From CAUZIR01 sp965250195 (lineage in GTDB: Bacteria > Chloroflexota > Dehalococcoidia > Lucifugimonadales > UBA2962), in assembly GCA_965250195.1 (NCBI GenBank), contig OZ252295.1:2480001-2544000 (forward strand): a stretch of 64,000 bases of DNA, written 5' to 3'. Below the pieces are notes generated by a model, which was not told the DNA's origin, did no database searches, and worked only from the letters and a program-made list of their open reading frames with translations. Every line of letters begins with the position of its first letter. Position 1 is the first letter of the stretch. The translations under genes were made by a program, and so were the position numbers. Positions 7,963 to 17,488 of this stretch are shown here, piece after piece.

Positions 7963-9453
7963 ATGACCGAGAGCACGGCCACACGGGCGCCGGATTTCCC
8001 CGAGGGGATGGACTGGCTCAACACCGACCACCCCCTAACCATGGAGGAGCTGCGGGGCAAGCTGGTGGTCCTCGACTTCTGGACCTACTGCTGAATCAAC
8101 TGCATGCACGCATTTCCGCAGTTGCGGAGACTGGAAGACAAGTACAGAGACGAGCTGGCCGTCGTCGGCGTCCACTCGGCCAAGTTCACGCAAGAAAAGG
8201 CAGTGGACAACGTGCGCCAGGCGGTCCTGCGCTACGACATCGGCCACCCCGTGGTCAACGACTCGGACTTCGATGTCTGGCGCCGCTGGGGCGTACGCGC
8301 ATGGCCGACGTTCATGTTCGTGGGCCCGGACGGAAACGTGCTGGGCAAGCACGAGGGTGAGTTCGACGTCGAGGCGCTGGACGGGGTCATCTCCAACATC
8401 ATCTCCGACTTCGACGGACGAGGGCTCATCGACCGCACTCCCCTGCACTTCACGCTGGAGCGGGAGAGGATGGCGGACGGACCGCTGTCTTTCCCCGGGA
8501 AGGCTCTTGCTCACCAGCCGTCGGACACGCTGATCATCGCCGACTCCAACCACCATCGGCTCATATTGGCCGGGCTGGACGGCACGGTACGGGCCGTGGT
8601 GGGCTCGGGCGAGGCGGGCCTGGCGGACGGCGATTTCGCCTCCAGTCGCTTTCGCGACCCGCAGGGCGTGGCCCTGGACGGAGACGCGCTGTACGTGGCA
8701 GACACCAAGAACCACGCCATCAGGAGGGTCGATCTGGCCGGGAAGCGGGTGGAGACGCTCGCCGGCACGGGAGAGCCGGCTCCTATGTTCAATCGGGGTG
8801 GGCCGGGCACCACGACCGCGATCAAGTCGCCCTGGGACGTGGCCCTTGTCCCTGACGAGGGCGATTGCGCGTTGTATATCGCCATGGCCGGCTTTCACCA
8901 GCTGTGGCGTCTGGACCTCTTGTCTGGCCGAATCGTCCCGCACGCGGGCAGCGGGCGAGAAAATATCGTCGACGGACCGCTCCAGATGGCACAGCTGGCG
9001 CAGCCCAGCGGCATCGTCAGCGATTCGGAACGGCTGTACTTCGCCGACAGCGAGACCAGTTCGATACGCACGGCAGACACCGACACAGGAGGAGCCGTCT
9101 CCACGATAGTCGGCGAGGACCTGTTTTCGTTCGGGGACGTGGACGGCATGGGCAAGAGCGCTCGGCTGCAGCACCCACTTGGCGTCGACCTGGCCGGTGG
9201 ATTTCTCTACCTGACCGACACCTACAACAACAAGATCAAGCGGCTCGAGCTGGCCACCGGCCAGGTAACGACGCTGTTTGGGACGGGAGAGCCGGGGCTG
9301 CGCGACGGAGAAGGCGAAGAGGCGCAGTTCAACGAGCCGGGCGGTCTCTCAATCGCCGGTGACCTCATGCTCATCGCCGACACCAATAACCACGCAATAC
9401 GCGTGGCGAACCTCGTCTCTGGAATCGTGTCCACTCTGGCAGTGGCTCCCTGA
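7963..9453 (+). CDS. Thioredoxin-like/NHL-repeat protein, probable selenoprotein (in-frame UGA)
   Basis: Reading through one in-frame TGA (8092-8094, codon 44) gives a continuous 496-residue protein. Its first third is a thioredoxin-fold domain like human NHLRC2, whose active site, as I recall it, is Y-C-C-I-N-C. Here it reads Y-C-(UGA)-I-N-C, so UGA sits exactly on the first cysteine of the CxxC pair. Both sides are clearly coding: VVLDFWTYC before, MHAFPQLRRLEDKY after. From about residue 175 come NHL beta-propeller repeats with motifs such as LYVADTKNHAIRRVDL, LYFADSETSSIR, LYLTDTYNNKIKRLEL and LIADTNNHAIRVANL. The ATG at 7963 has a good Shine-Dalgarno (AAAGGAGAG). A hairpin of bacterial SECIS geometry follows the UGA. 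No membrane segment is visible. A DUF255 gene follows 27 bases downstream, suggesting a redox pair. A plain nonsense mutation is the alternative. Confidence 0.82.
8113..8130 (+). promoter_or_regulatory. Candidate bacterial SECIS hairpin
   Basis: Downstream of the in-frame UGA, bases 8113-8119 (UUUCCGC) pair with 8124-8130 (GCGGAGA) to give a 7-bp stem (one U-G pair) capped by the tetraloop AGUU. Twenty-five bases separate the UGA from the loop, and G is the second loop base. This matches the bacterial SECIS rule as I know it: apical loop 16-37 nt from UGA, with a G among its first two bases. The element is coding, as expected in bacteria. I judged the fold by eye. Confidence 0.65.
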
Positions 9454-9480
9454 AGCCAAAAACACCGAAGGAGCACAGAC

Positions 9481-11514
9481 TTGCCCAACCGATTGGCTCA
9501 GGAGACCAGCCCGTACCTGCTTCAGCACAAGGACAACCCGGTGGACTGGTTTCCCTGGGGTCAAGAAGCTCTCAGGCTGGCGCGTGATCAAAACAAGCCA
9601 ATACTGCTGAGCATCGGCTACTCCGCCTGCCACTGGTGCCACGTCATGGAGCGCGAGTCGTTCGAGAGCGAGGAGATCGCGGCGCAGATGAACCGCGACT
9701 TCGTCTCGATCAAGGTCGACCGGGAGGAGCGTCCGGACATCGATTCCATCTACATGTCGGCCGTCCAAGCCCTTGCCGGCCATGGTGGCTGGCCGCTGAC
9801 GGTATTTCTCATGCCGGACGGCAGGCCGTTTCACGGCGGAACCTACTTTCCACCGGTGGACAGGGGTGGAATGCCCGGATTCCCAAGAGTACTAACCGCT
9901 GTTTCAGATGCTTACCTGAACCAAAACACCGACCTCGCGACCGCGACGGATCAACTGCTTAATCAGATTCGGCAGGCTACGCTCGCCAGCCCGTCACCAG
10001 AGGCGCTGCACGAGGCAGATCTGAGCTCGGCCTACGCCAGTTTGGCCGCGCAGACCGACCGGGATCTTGGCGGTCTGTCCGGCGCGCCAAAGTTCCCTCA
10101 GCCGATGATCTACGAGTTCCTGCTGCGGTATCACGTGCGCTCTGGCCACGACGATGCGCTCGGCATCGTCACCACAGCGCTTGACGCAATGGCCGAGGGC
10201 GGCATTTACGACCAGGCCGGAGGTGGCTTTCACCGCTACTCGACGGACGAACGATGGCTGGTTCCCCACTTCGAAAAGATGCTGTACGACAACGCCCTGC
10301 TGGTCCGACTCTATACGCACGCGTACCAGGTCACCGGCGATCCGGCGTACCGGCGCGTGGTTGACGAGACGATTCGCTATGTGCTGCGGGAGATGACGAC
10401 ACCTGAGGGCGTCTTCTACTCCGCCCAGGACGCCGACAGCGAAGGCGTCGAAGGGAAGTTCTTCGTCTGGAGTCCGCCCGAGTTGGAGGAAGTGCTGGGA
10501 TCGGATGACGGCCGGAGGATGGCGGCGTACTTCGACGTGACCGATGGTGGGAATTTCGAAGGTGCCTCTATCCTCAACTACACCGACGGTCTCCGAACGG
10601 CGCTCAAGGGGGACCGGGCGGCCGTCGAAGCATTTGTGGCGGGGGCGAAGGCCAGGCTTTACGAGGCCCGCGCCAAGCGAGTGCCGCCCGCCACCGATGA
10701 CAAGGTGCTGACGGCCTGGAACGGCCTCATGGTCGCGTCCCTGGCAGAGGCGTCCGCAGTGCTGGATAACCCCGGGTACGCAGACGCCGCCAGGCGATGT
10801 GCCGACAAGCTTTTGACGACGTTACGGCGAGACGGGCGGCTACTGCGCACCTACAAGGACGGCACGGCCAAGCTGAACGGTTACCTCGAGGACTACGCCT
10901 TCCTATCGGACGGCCTGCTGGCGCTGCACGAGGCGACGCTCGAGCCTCGCTGGCTCGCCGAAGCCATCGATCTCGGAAAGTCGATGGTCGAGCTGTTCTG
11001 GGACCGAGCCACCGGCCAGTTTTACGATACGGGCTCCGACCACGAGCAACTTGTCGTTCGGCCGAGGGACATCTCCGACAACGCCATCCCCTCCGGCAGC
11101 TCAGCCGCCTGCGCGGTGCTGCTGCGGCTCGCCATCTACACGGGGGATTCGGAGATGCATCGGGTGGCGACCGAGAGCCTGCGATCGGCACGGGAGCTGA
11201 TGGTGCGGGTGCCGGCCGGCGCCGGTCATTGGCTCAGCACTCTGGACTTCTATCTCGGTACGACCCGTGAAGTAGTGATCGTCGGTGAGCCTGACGATAC
11301 GGCCACCCAGGCCCTGCTGAGAGAGGTGTACAGGCACTACCTGCCGAACCGGGTGGTGATGGGCGTCAGCGGCAACGGCGACTTGGCCAAACTACCCCTG
11401 GCAGAGGCCCGGAAGTCCATTGATGGCGCGTCCACGGCCTATGTGTGCGAGAACTACGCCTGCATGATGCCGACGACGGACCCGGCAATACTGGCAGAGC
11501 AGCTGGTCGATTAG
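9481..11514 (+). CDS. DUF255 thioredoxin-domain protein (YyaL/SSP411-like)
   Basis: A 677-residue protein of the YyaL/spermatogenesis-associated-protein-20 family. It begins with the family signature (NRLAQETSPYLLQHKDNPV), then a thioredoxin-like domain with SACHWCHVM, whose CxxC is C50-C53. The rest is an (alpha/alpha) toroid resembling glycan-acting enzymes (FHRYSTDERWLVPHFEKMLYDNA, then TAWNGLMVASLAEA). Length is normal for the family. The TTG at 9481 is supported by GAAGGAG eight bases upstream and by the N-terminal match. It lies 27 bases after the UGA-containing thioredoxin/NHL gene and is probably co-transcribed with it. Biochemical function is not firmly established for the family; a redox or carbohydrate-related role is possible. 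Confidence 0.93.
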   Translation: MPNRLAQETSPYLLQHKDNPVDWFPWGQEALRLARDQNKPILLSIGYSACHWCHVMERESFESEEIAAQMNRDFVSIKVDREERPDIDSIYMSAVQALAGHGGWPLTVFLMPDGRPFHGGTYFPPVDRGGMPGFPRVLTAVSDAYLNQNTDLATATDQLLNQIRQATLASPSPEALHEADLSSAYASLAAQTDRDLGGLSGAPKFPQPMIYEFLLRYHVRSGHDDALGIVTTALDAMAEGGIYDQAGGGFHRYSTDERWLVPHFEKMLYDNALLVRLYTHAYQVTGDPAYRRVVDETIRYVLREMTTPEGVFYSAQDADSEGVEGKFFVWSPPELEEVLGSDDGRRMAAYFDVTDGGNFEGASILNYTDGLRTALKGDRAAVEAFVAGAKARLYEARAKRVPPATDDKVLTAWNGLMVASLAEASAVLDNPGYADAARRCADKLLTTLRRDGRLLRTYKDGTAKLNGYLEDYAFLSDGLLALHEATLEPRWLAEAIDLGKSMVELFWDRATGQFYDTGSDHEQLVVRPRDISDNAIPSGSSAACAVLLRLAIYTGDSEMHRVATESLRSARELMVRVPAGAGHWLSTLDFYLGTTREVVIVGEPDDTATQALLREVYRHYLPNRVVMGVSGNGDLAKLPLAEARKSIDGASTAYVCENYACMMPTTDPAILAEQLVD

Positions 11515-11533
11515 GTCCGCTGGCGTCGTCTGG

Positions 11534-12172
11534 CTACGGGTCGGGGTCTCCCTGCTCCTGTGGCCCGGGGGCGGTGTCTTTTGCCGAGCGGGTGTCCCAA
11601 CGGCCGCGCAGCGTGTTGACTACCGAAAGCACGATTAGCTTGACGTCCAGCCAGGGGCTCATCGTGGCGGCGTAGCGCCTGTCCAGCTCCAGCTTGAGGT
11701 TGTTTTCATCGTCCGGGTTGTAAACCTGTGACAGGCCGGTCAGGCCGGGAGTCACCGCCAGCCTGTCGCTGAAACCGGGTATCTGGTCCTCCAACAAGCG
11801 CTGCTCTTCGTAAGGCAGCGCGCGGGGACCGACCAGGCTCATGTCGCCCTTCCAGATGGAGAGCAGGCCGGGCAGCTCGTCCATCGCGGTTCGCCGCAGC
11901 AATCGGCCAGTGCGCGTGACACGAAGGTCATCGTCCGTGGTCCAGACGGGACCGATCTTGTCGGCATCGACGACCATTGTGCGGAATTTGCGATAGGAAA
12001 AGCTCGTCCCTCCCCTGCCCGCCCTGGGCTGGCCGTAGAAGATCGGACCCCGGTCCTCCATCCAGATCATCAGCGGAATTAACGTCCACAGAGCCAGCCA
12101 AACTGGGGCCAAAGCTACGTGGGCCCCTATTAGAATGGCCAGGTCCATCGGACGCTTGTACCGAACTCCCAC
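11534..12172 (-). CDS. Priming sugar-phosphate transferase (WcaJ/EpsL-like)
   Basis: A 212-residue bacterial sugar transferase of the short type: one N-terminal membrane helix (LAILIGAHVALAPVWLALW) and the catalytic domain with EDRGPIFYGQPRAG, SYRKFRTM, RTAMDELPGL and GDMSLVGPRALP. Enzymes of this family move a sugar-1-phosphate from a nucleotide sugar to undecaprenyl phosphate at the inner face of the membrane, starting glycan assembly. The GTG at 12172 directly follows the upstream stop codon. It is the last gene of the long minus-strand glycan operon. It converges with the DUF255 gene, 19 bases away, with no obvious terminator. Confidence 0.92.
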   Translation of the reverse strand: MGVRYKRPMDLAILIGAHVALAPVWLALWTLIPLMIWMEDRGPIFYGQPRAGRGGTSFSYRKFRTMVVDADKIGPVWTTDDDLRVTRTGRLLRRTAMDELPGLLSIWKGDMSLVGPRALPYEEQRLLEDQIPGFSDRLAVTPGLTGLSQVYNPDDENNLKLELDRRYAATMSPWLDVKLIVLSVVNTLRGRWDTRSAKDTAPGPQEQGDPDP

Positions 12173-13402
12173 TCAGCTCACCTCACGGTCTTTAGTGCTG
12201 TCACCGGTCTCGGCGGCCTTTTCGACCAACGCAACCAGCTTTGCCAGTTCACGGTCGCGAGCGTACTTCAGGGACGCATTAGCAGATGCCGCACCCATCG
12301 CCTTTAGCCGCGCCGGGTCACGGGCCAACTCGCTGATCGCGTCAGCGATGCCACGGGCATCGGATGGCTCGACCGCGACGCCGCATCCCTCGGCGCCGAC
12401 GATGACGGCGACGTCGGAACCGGCAGGCGCGGCCGCGAGGACGGGACGACCGGCGGAAAGGCTCGAATATAGCTTGCTGGGGACGACCAGGCCCTCAAGA
12501 CCGGGTTTGATGGAGACGATGTGGAGGTCGCCCGCCTCCAGCACGTGACGAAGCTCGGCGGCGGGGAAGTAGTCCAGGAACCGAAGATTCGGGATGTCCG
12601 CCGCCGAGCGTTGCAACTCTTCACGCCTGGCCCCGGCTCCGACCATGACTATGCCGATGCTCGGGTCCAATTCGCGGGCCGCATCGGCGAGCGCGGCGAA
12701 GTCAACGGAGTGACCGAGGTTGCCGGCGTGCAGTGCGACAAAGTCGAAGCCGTCCCTTATCAGGCTGCGAATGGCCGAGCCGTCGGTCTCCGGTTCGGGC
12801 AACGGGACTGAACCGGTGCGGACGACGACGACATTGGCGGGGGCGACGCCCTTGGCCTCGATGCGCCTTGCCATGTCGGCGCCGAGCACTACGACCTTTC
12901 GCGCCCGTAGCAGGGCCCAACGGTGTGCCCGATCCCACAGGCCAGCCATCGGTTTGGGTATGGGGATGCCCGCGGCGACGGCCATGTCGGGGTGCAAGTC
13001 CTGAACTGTGTATACGAAGGGCACGCCCATGATCCTGCACACCACGGCAGCGACGATGGCTACGACGGGCGGGTCGGTCATTACGACTACGACGTCGGGC
13101 CTCGGCGAGAGCGTCAGGGCTCTGAAGAGCATGAGCAGCAGGTAGGTGACGTAGTTGGCCAGGCGGCCGAGCGGTGACGAGCGGTCGAACCCGGTGGAAC
13201 CGACCCGCTCAACGGCGACACCATCAGCGTTCTCGCTCCTGGTCAGGTAGTAGCCGTGCTCTTCGGTGGGGGCGTAGGACGGACGACCGGCGAGCACGGT
13301 TACTTCTGACTGCCCGGCCAATGTTTGCGCAATCGCCGCCGCCACAGTCGCCGTGGCGCTGGTGTCCGGGGGGTAGTACTGGTTGATCAGAAGCACCCTC
13401 AA
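12173..13402 (-). CDS. Family 4 glycosyltransferase (WbuB-like)
   Basis: A 409-residue GT4 enzyme with the GT-B fold. The N-terminal domain starts MRVLLINQYYPPDTSATA and contains PSYAPTEEHGYY and DVVVVMTDPPVV, like WbuB/CapM-type transferases. The C-terminal domain has FVALHAGNLGHSVDF and, near residue 320, GLEGLVVPSKLYSSLSAGRPVL, the donor-binding EX7E-like segment. The TTG at 13402 overlaps the carbamoyltransferase stop as TTGA, so translation is probably coupled. It acts on the cytoplasmic face, adding a sugar to a lipid-linked glycan. The donor sugar is not predictable. Confidence 0.9.
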   Translation of the reverse strand: MRVLLINQYYPPDTSATATVAAAIAQTLAGQSEVTVLAGRPSYAPTEEHGYYLTRSENADGVAVERVGSTGFDRSSPLGRLANYVTYLLLMLFRALTLSPRPDVVVVMTDPPVVAIVAAVVCRIMGVPFVYTVQDLHPDMAVAAGIPIPKPMAGLWDRAHRWALLRARKVVVLGADMARRIEAKGVAPANVVVVRTGSVPLPEPETDGSAIRSLIRDGFDFVALHAGNLGHSVDFAALADAARELDPSIGIVMVGAGARREELQRSAADIPNLRFLDYFPAAELRHVLEAGDLHIVSIKPGLEGLVVPSKLYSSLSAGRPVLAAAPAGSDVAVIVGAEGCGVAVEPSDARGIADAISELARDPARLKAMGAASANASLKYARDRELAKLVALVEKAAETGDSTKDREVS

Positions 13403-15120
13403 CGGCGGGTGACCAGAAACGGACCGAGGGCCAATGCGTCCATCCTGGTGCGCAGGAAGCTGGCGACCGCCTCTTCAGGAGTATTTACGATGGGCTCGTT
13501 GTCGTTGAACGAGGTGTTGAGCAAGACCGGGACTCCGGTGATCCGTTCGAACTCGCGGATCAGGCCGTGGTACAGCGGGTTGGCGTCCGCCGTGACGGAC
13601 TGCAGCCGACCCGAGCCATCAATATGGGTGGTAGCCGGGATGGCCTCCCGCCTGTCTTTCCGTACCTGGTAGGTCATCTGCATGAACGGTGAGGGGTAAT
13701 CATTTTCGAACCACTCACCTGCCCGCTCCGCCAAAATCGACGGGGAGAATGGCCGGAAGGCCTCCCGGTGCTTCACCCGGGCGTTCAGTATGTCCTTCAT
13801 GTCGGCTCGGCGCGGGTCCACCACGATGCTCCGATTGCCTAAAGCTCGGGGCCCCCACTCGGACCGCCCCTGGTACCAGCCCAGCACGTGTCCATCGGCG
13901 ATGTGACGTGCGGCAGACCTGACGAGGTCGTCTTCGGAGAGTTCTTCGAACCCCAGGCCCTCAGCGTCGAGAGCCGCTTTCATGCGGTGCACGGGATACT
14001 CCGGACCCCAGTAGGCGTGGTCCATGGCGAAACCGGTCCTGGGTCGGCCGAGTATGGAGTGATAGGCGTACAGGGCGCCTCCGACGGCCAGACCCGCGTC
14101 GCCCGCAGCAGGCTGTACGTACAGGTGTTCAAAGGGCGTGCGCTCGAGTATGCGGCCGTTGGCGACGCAGTTGAAGGCGACGCCTCCCGCGTAGGCGAGG
14201 TTCTTCGACCCGGTGCGCTCCGCAAGTTCGCCGACCAGGTCGTAGACGACCGTCTCAAGACGGTCTTGCAGGGTAGCGGCGATGTCGTAGTGGCGCTGTT
14301 CTAATGGCTCTGCGGGGTCGCGCGCCGGACCCAGGGCATCGACCAGGCCCCGGCCGAACAGGGTGAGCATTTTGGGCTCGCCCGACCGCCATGAGACCTC
14401 CGGGCCGACCTTGTGGTGCCGAAAGTAATCCATCCCCAGTTCGAATCCCAGTTTGCCGTTCGGTCGGACGATGCGGTCGAAGACGTCACCGTAGATTGGC
14501 TCTCCGTAGGGCGCGAGGCCCATGACTTTGTACTCGTCGCCGTACTTGGGAAACCCCAGGTACTGGGTGACCGCCGTGTAGTAGAGGCCGAGTGAGTGCG
14601 GGAACAGGACCCGGCCGCCGACGTCCACGCCGTCCCCCGCCGCCCTGCCCCAGAGCATGCTCGCGAAGTCTCCGAGGCCGTCCAGCGACAGGACGGTGGC
14701 CTCATCGAACGGGGAGCAATAATAGGCGCTGGCGGCGTGGGCGATGTGGTGTTCTACGAAGTGCAATTTCGCGTTTATCTCGGGGGCCGACAGGCCGGTA
14801 GACTCCGCGAGAGCGTCCTGCACGTTGGAAAAACTGCGCCATGCATTTGCGCGGCCCAAGGCAAAGCGGGGGAACCTGGCCGCCCAGAGCGCCTTCCTCA
14901 GCAGCTGTGCGGATCGCTTTCGAGGCACGACGATGTGGTCGACCGCTTCCATCGAGATTCCGGCGAACTCCAGGCAGTATCGGACCGCGTTGGATGGGAA
15001 GCCGGCCGTATGTTTTACCCGAGTAAAGCGCTCTTCTTCGACCGCGGCCAGCAGCTGGCCGTCGCGAACGATGGCCGCCGAGGCGTCGCCGTGGTACGCA
15101 TTAAGGCCGAGGACGTACAA
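13399..15120 (-). CDS. NodU/CmcH-family carbamoyltransferase
   Basis: A 573-residue member of the NodU/CmcH/TobZ family, full length. The N-terminal YrdC/Kae1-like domain carries GLNAYHGDASAAIVRDG, AVEEERFTRVKH and the HHIAHAASAYY iron-binding histidines, followed by LSLDGLGDF and GDEYKVMGLAPYG. The C-terminal domain has YAGGVAFNCVANGRI, WYQGRSEWGPRALGNRS and LLNTSFNDNEPIV. These enzymes transfer a carbamoyl group from carbamoyl phosphate, through carbamoyl-adenylate, to a hydroxyl of a sugar or antibiotic. In this operon the target is most likely a sugar of the surface glycan. The start is TTG 15120. Confidence 0.95.
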   Translation of the reverse strand: MYVLGLNAYHGDASAAIVRDGQLLAAVEEERFTRVKHTAGFPSNAVRYCLEFAGISMEAVDHIVVPRKRSAQLLRKALWAARFPRFALGRANAWRSFSNVQDALAESTGLSAPEINAKLHFVEHHIAHAASAYYCSPFDEATVLSLDGLGDFASMLWGRAAGDGVDVGGRVLFPHSLGLYYTAVTQYLGFPKYGDEYKVMGLAPYGEPIYGDVFDRIVRPNGKLGFELGMDYFRHHKVGPEVSWRSGEPKMLTLFGRGLVDALGPARDPAEPLEQRHYDIAATLQDRLETVVYDLVGELAERTGSKNLAYAGGVAFNCVANGRILERTPFEHLYVQPAAGDAGLAVGGALYAYHSILGRPRTGFAMDHAYWGPEYPVHRMKAALDAEGLGFEELSEDDLVRSAARHIADGHVLGWYQGRSEWGPRALGNRSIVVDPRRADMKDILNARVKHREAFRPFSPSILAERAGEWFENDYPSPFMQMTYQVRKDRREAIPATTHIDGSGRLQSVTADANPLYHGLIREFERITGVPVLLNTSFNDNEPIVNTPEEAVASFLRTRMDALALGPFLVTRR

Positions 15121-15132
15121 ACGCGGACTCCA

Positions 15133-16302
15133 TCAATCCCTCAATATCTGCTCGTACATCTCGTTCGTTAACCTAGCCGCCTCTTCCCAGCTCAGGCCAG
15201 AGGCGATTACCTTCGCCCGTTCGCCCATCTCCGACCAAACCTTGTCGTCAGCCAACAGGCTGTCTATCGCGACCCGCATGTCATCGGCGTTCAAGCCTAC
15301 CACCAGACCCCCACCGTCGCGCAGGTGCTCGGCGACTCCGCAGGTTTCGGTTACGACGGCCGGGGTGCCCGCCGCCATCGCTTCGACGGCGACCGTGCCG
15401 AAGTTCTCGTTCACTGAAGGCAGGATGAGTGTGGTCGCTTCGCTCAGTGCGGCAGTTTTTTCTTCACCGTAGATGGGGCCGATGAACTTCACACGGTCCC
15501 CGAGGTTTGAGGATCGGACTATGTAACGCAAACGCTCGAGGTATCGGGATCCCTCGGCGGGACCAGCGATTACCAGAACGGCATCCGGCACGGCCAGGCC
15601 AGCGAAGGCGGCGAGCAGTAGCTCAATGTTTTTCACCGGGGTTATACGGCCCAGAAAGAGCACGAAGCGGGTTTTCGGGCCAATGCCGTGCGCCGCCCGG
15701 AAAGCGGGCCCGGCCTCTGGAGAAATCACGACCGGCTCGACACCGTTGTGCCGAACGTCTATTCGGTCTTTGTGGATACCGCCGTTAACGAGGTCGTCGG
15801 CCTCGCGGCCGGAGGTGACGACGAAGCGGGCCGCGCCTCGTATCATCGACCGCCCGAACAGGCGGATGAAAGCTCGCTTTCGCAGCGCTCCCCCGGCGAC
15901 CGGCCTGAACATTCCCATTGTTTCCACGATGTACGGAACCCGGCGTTCCCGGCAAACGGCGGCGGCGGCCGGACCGAGCAGGTCGTAGAGGCCGTGTATG
16001 TGCACGAGATCGACGGCGCGAATTCGTTCGTCGAAGTGCGCCCTGGCGCCCGCGTTGATGGTCAGCGTGCGAAAGCGAAGACCGCTGGGTAGGTAGGTCA
16101 CGGGGAAGGCGCCCGAACCGTCGCCGACCGATGCGCTCCCATGCGGGCTGTGCGGCGGATACGCGGCGGCGACCACCGACACGTCGAGACCACGCCTCAC
16201 CAATTCAGCTGCCAAGGGTGCGATGTGGCCTGTCCGGCCCCCGGCATCGTAAAGGCCGAAGGTCTGGGCTACGTGCAACACGCCCATGGAATCTTCAGGC
16301 AC
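15133..16302 (-). CDS. Family 4 glycosyltransferase
   Basis: A GT-B fold GT4 of about 389 residues. The N-terminal domain has GVLHVAQTFGLYDAGGRTGHI; the C-terminal domain has FVLFLGRITPVKNIELLLAAF, RVKFIGPIYGEEK and LILPSVNENFGTVAVEAMAAG, the typical EX7E donor-site motif. GTG 16302 overlaps the upstream stop by eight bases. ATG 16287 would start the protein right at the first beta strand and leave a seven-base gap; either is plausible. It is one of several cytoplasmic glycosyltransferases in the operon, and its sugar specificity is unknown. Confidence 0.9.
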   Translation of the reverse strand: MPEDSMGVLHVAQTFGLYDAGGRTGHIAPLAAELVRRGLDVSVVAAAYPPHSPHGSASVGDGSGAFPVTYLPSGLRFRTLTINAGARAHFDERIRAVDLVHIHGLYDLLGPAAAAVCRERRVPYIVETMGMFRPVAGGALRKRAFIRLFGRSMIRGAARFVVTSGREADDLVNGGIHKDRIDVRHNGVEPVVISPEAGPAFRAAHGIGPKTRFVLFLGRITPVKNIELLLAAFAGLAVPDAVLVIAGPAEGSRYLERLRYIVRSSNLGDRVKFIGPIYGEEKTAALSEATTLILPSVNENFGTVAVEAMAAGTPAVVTETCGVAEHLRDGGGLVVGLNADDMRVAIDSLLADDKVWSEMGERAKVIASGLSWEEAARLTNEMYEQILRD

Positions 16303-17488
16303 CGGACGTGCCCGTTCCGGCCCGCCGGGCGAGCGCGTCGTCTATGAGCCCGTCGATCTGGGCGAACCTGGCGCCCCAAGAATTCGCCTTAGCCTCGTTC
16401 ATACGAGCATCGCGCCGCTTGTCGGACCTGTCGGCTACGGCCCGGTCCAGTGCGGTGAGGAACTGATCGTAGCCGGTGTAAAGTTCCGTCATGCCTTCGA
16501 ATCGGGCCAGGTCGGGCAGCCGGGTGGCCACCACGGGTATCCCAGAGGCGAGGTATTCGTAAAATTTTACGGGGCTGGCTCTGAGGGTCACGTCGTGTAC
16601 AACGAACGGCACGGTGGCGACGTCAAAGCCCTTGAGGTAGCCGGGCAGGTCCGCGTACGGCCGGGGGCCGAGTAGGTGGACGTTTCGCAGGTTTTTTATG
16701 GCGCTGACATCGGTGGCGATGGGGCCGACGAACACGAAGTTCCATTCGGGGCGCTCTCGTGCCGCGCGCGCCAGCATGGCCACGTCTACCCATTCGAAGA
16801 CGGTGCCGATGTAGCCGATGACGGGGCCGGGCAGGCCCGCGATCTCCGGGGCGATGCCAGTTGTAGGGCTCTGCGTGGCGATGAAGTGCTCAACCTCCGC
16901 GCCGTTGGTGACGGCGTGCGTGTTGGGGTTCAGGGGCGCCTTTACCCGGCGCAGCTCCTCGGCCGTGCAGATGACCAGGTCGGCCAGGTCCGTTAACTCC
17001 CGTTCAAGGCTGCGGAACGATTTCGGAAAGTTTGGCTGGCTGGCGTAGTCGTCGCTGCAGTGGTAGACGACGAGAGCAGGATCGAGGCGGGCCACGAGCG
17101 GCAGCGCGGTCGCCGTGCCCACGACCACGATTGGTTTCTTGATGCCCGCTCGACGAGCCGCGGACCTGATACGCAATTTGGGCACCATCTGGTTGGCCCA
17201 GCGTGCGACGGCCGAGTCGGCGAATGGCACTCCGGAACGATATGGCACGAGGGACGGGTAGGCCTGGACCCACAGATTGTCGACCAGTTCAACGGGCCCT
17301 TTCGAGAAACGGCGCCACATGCGTCCTACCTCAGACCGCCTGGTGATGAGTGACATTGGGTGAAATTGCGATTCGACGTAGAGGACCGTGTCACCACGGG
17401 CCGCCCAGTGCCGTGCGAGGTGGTGCTTACTGACCTGTGACGGCGCGTCCCACGTAGGCCCGTAGAGGAAGACGTAGGAGCCGCTCAA
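16295..17488 (-). CDS. Glycosyltransferase, TuaH-like GT-B fold
   Basis: A 397-residue glycosyltransferase beginning with YVFLYGPTWDAPSQVSKHHLARHWA. It resembles TuaH and related teichuronic-acid or exopolysaccharide transferases. The middle has VYHCSDDYASQPNF and ADLVICTAEELRRV; the C-terminal half has VIGYIGTVFEWVDV, LLGPRPYADLPGYLKGFD and VKFYEYLASGIPVVA, which carries the acidic donor-binding residues. The TTG at 17488 overlaps the preceding stop as TTGA. It is an operon member between a GT4 and a membrane GT-C gene. Confidence 0.85.
   Translation of the reverse strand: MSGSYVFLYGPTWDAPSQVSKHHLARHWAARGDTVLYVESQFHPMSLITRRSEVGRMWRRFSKGPVELVDNLWVQAYPSLVPYRSGVPFADSAVARWANQMVPKLRIRSAARRAGIKKPIVVVGTATALPLVARLDPALVVYHCSDDYASQPNFPKSFRSLERELTDLADLVICTAEELRRVKAPLNPNTHAVTNGAEVEHFIATQSPTTGIAPEIAGLPGPVIGYIGTVFEWVDVAMLARAARERPEWNFVFVGPIATDVSAIKNLRNVHLLGPRPYADLPGYLKGFDVATVPFVVHDVTLRASPVKFYEYLASGIPVVATRLPDLARFEGMTELYTGYDQFLTALDRAVADRSDKRRDARMNEAKANSWGARFAQIDGLIDDALARRAGTGTSGA

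Noticed and set aside
8092..8094. Ordinary stop ending a short protein, with a separate gene starting at ATG 8104
   Set aside because: A break there would split a thioredoxin domain through its CxxC motif, and the ATG at 8104 lacks a ribosome-binding site, whereas 7963 has one.
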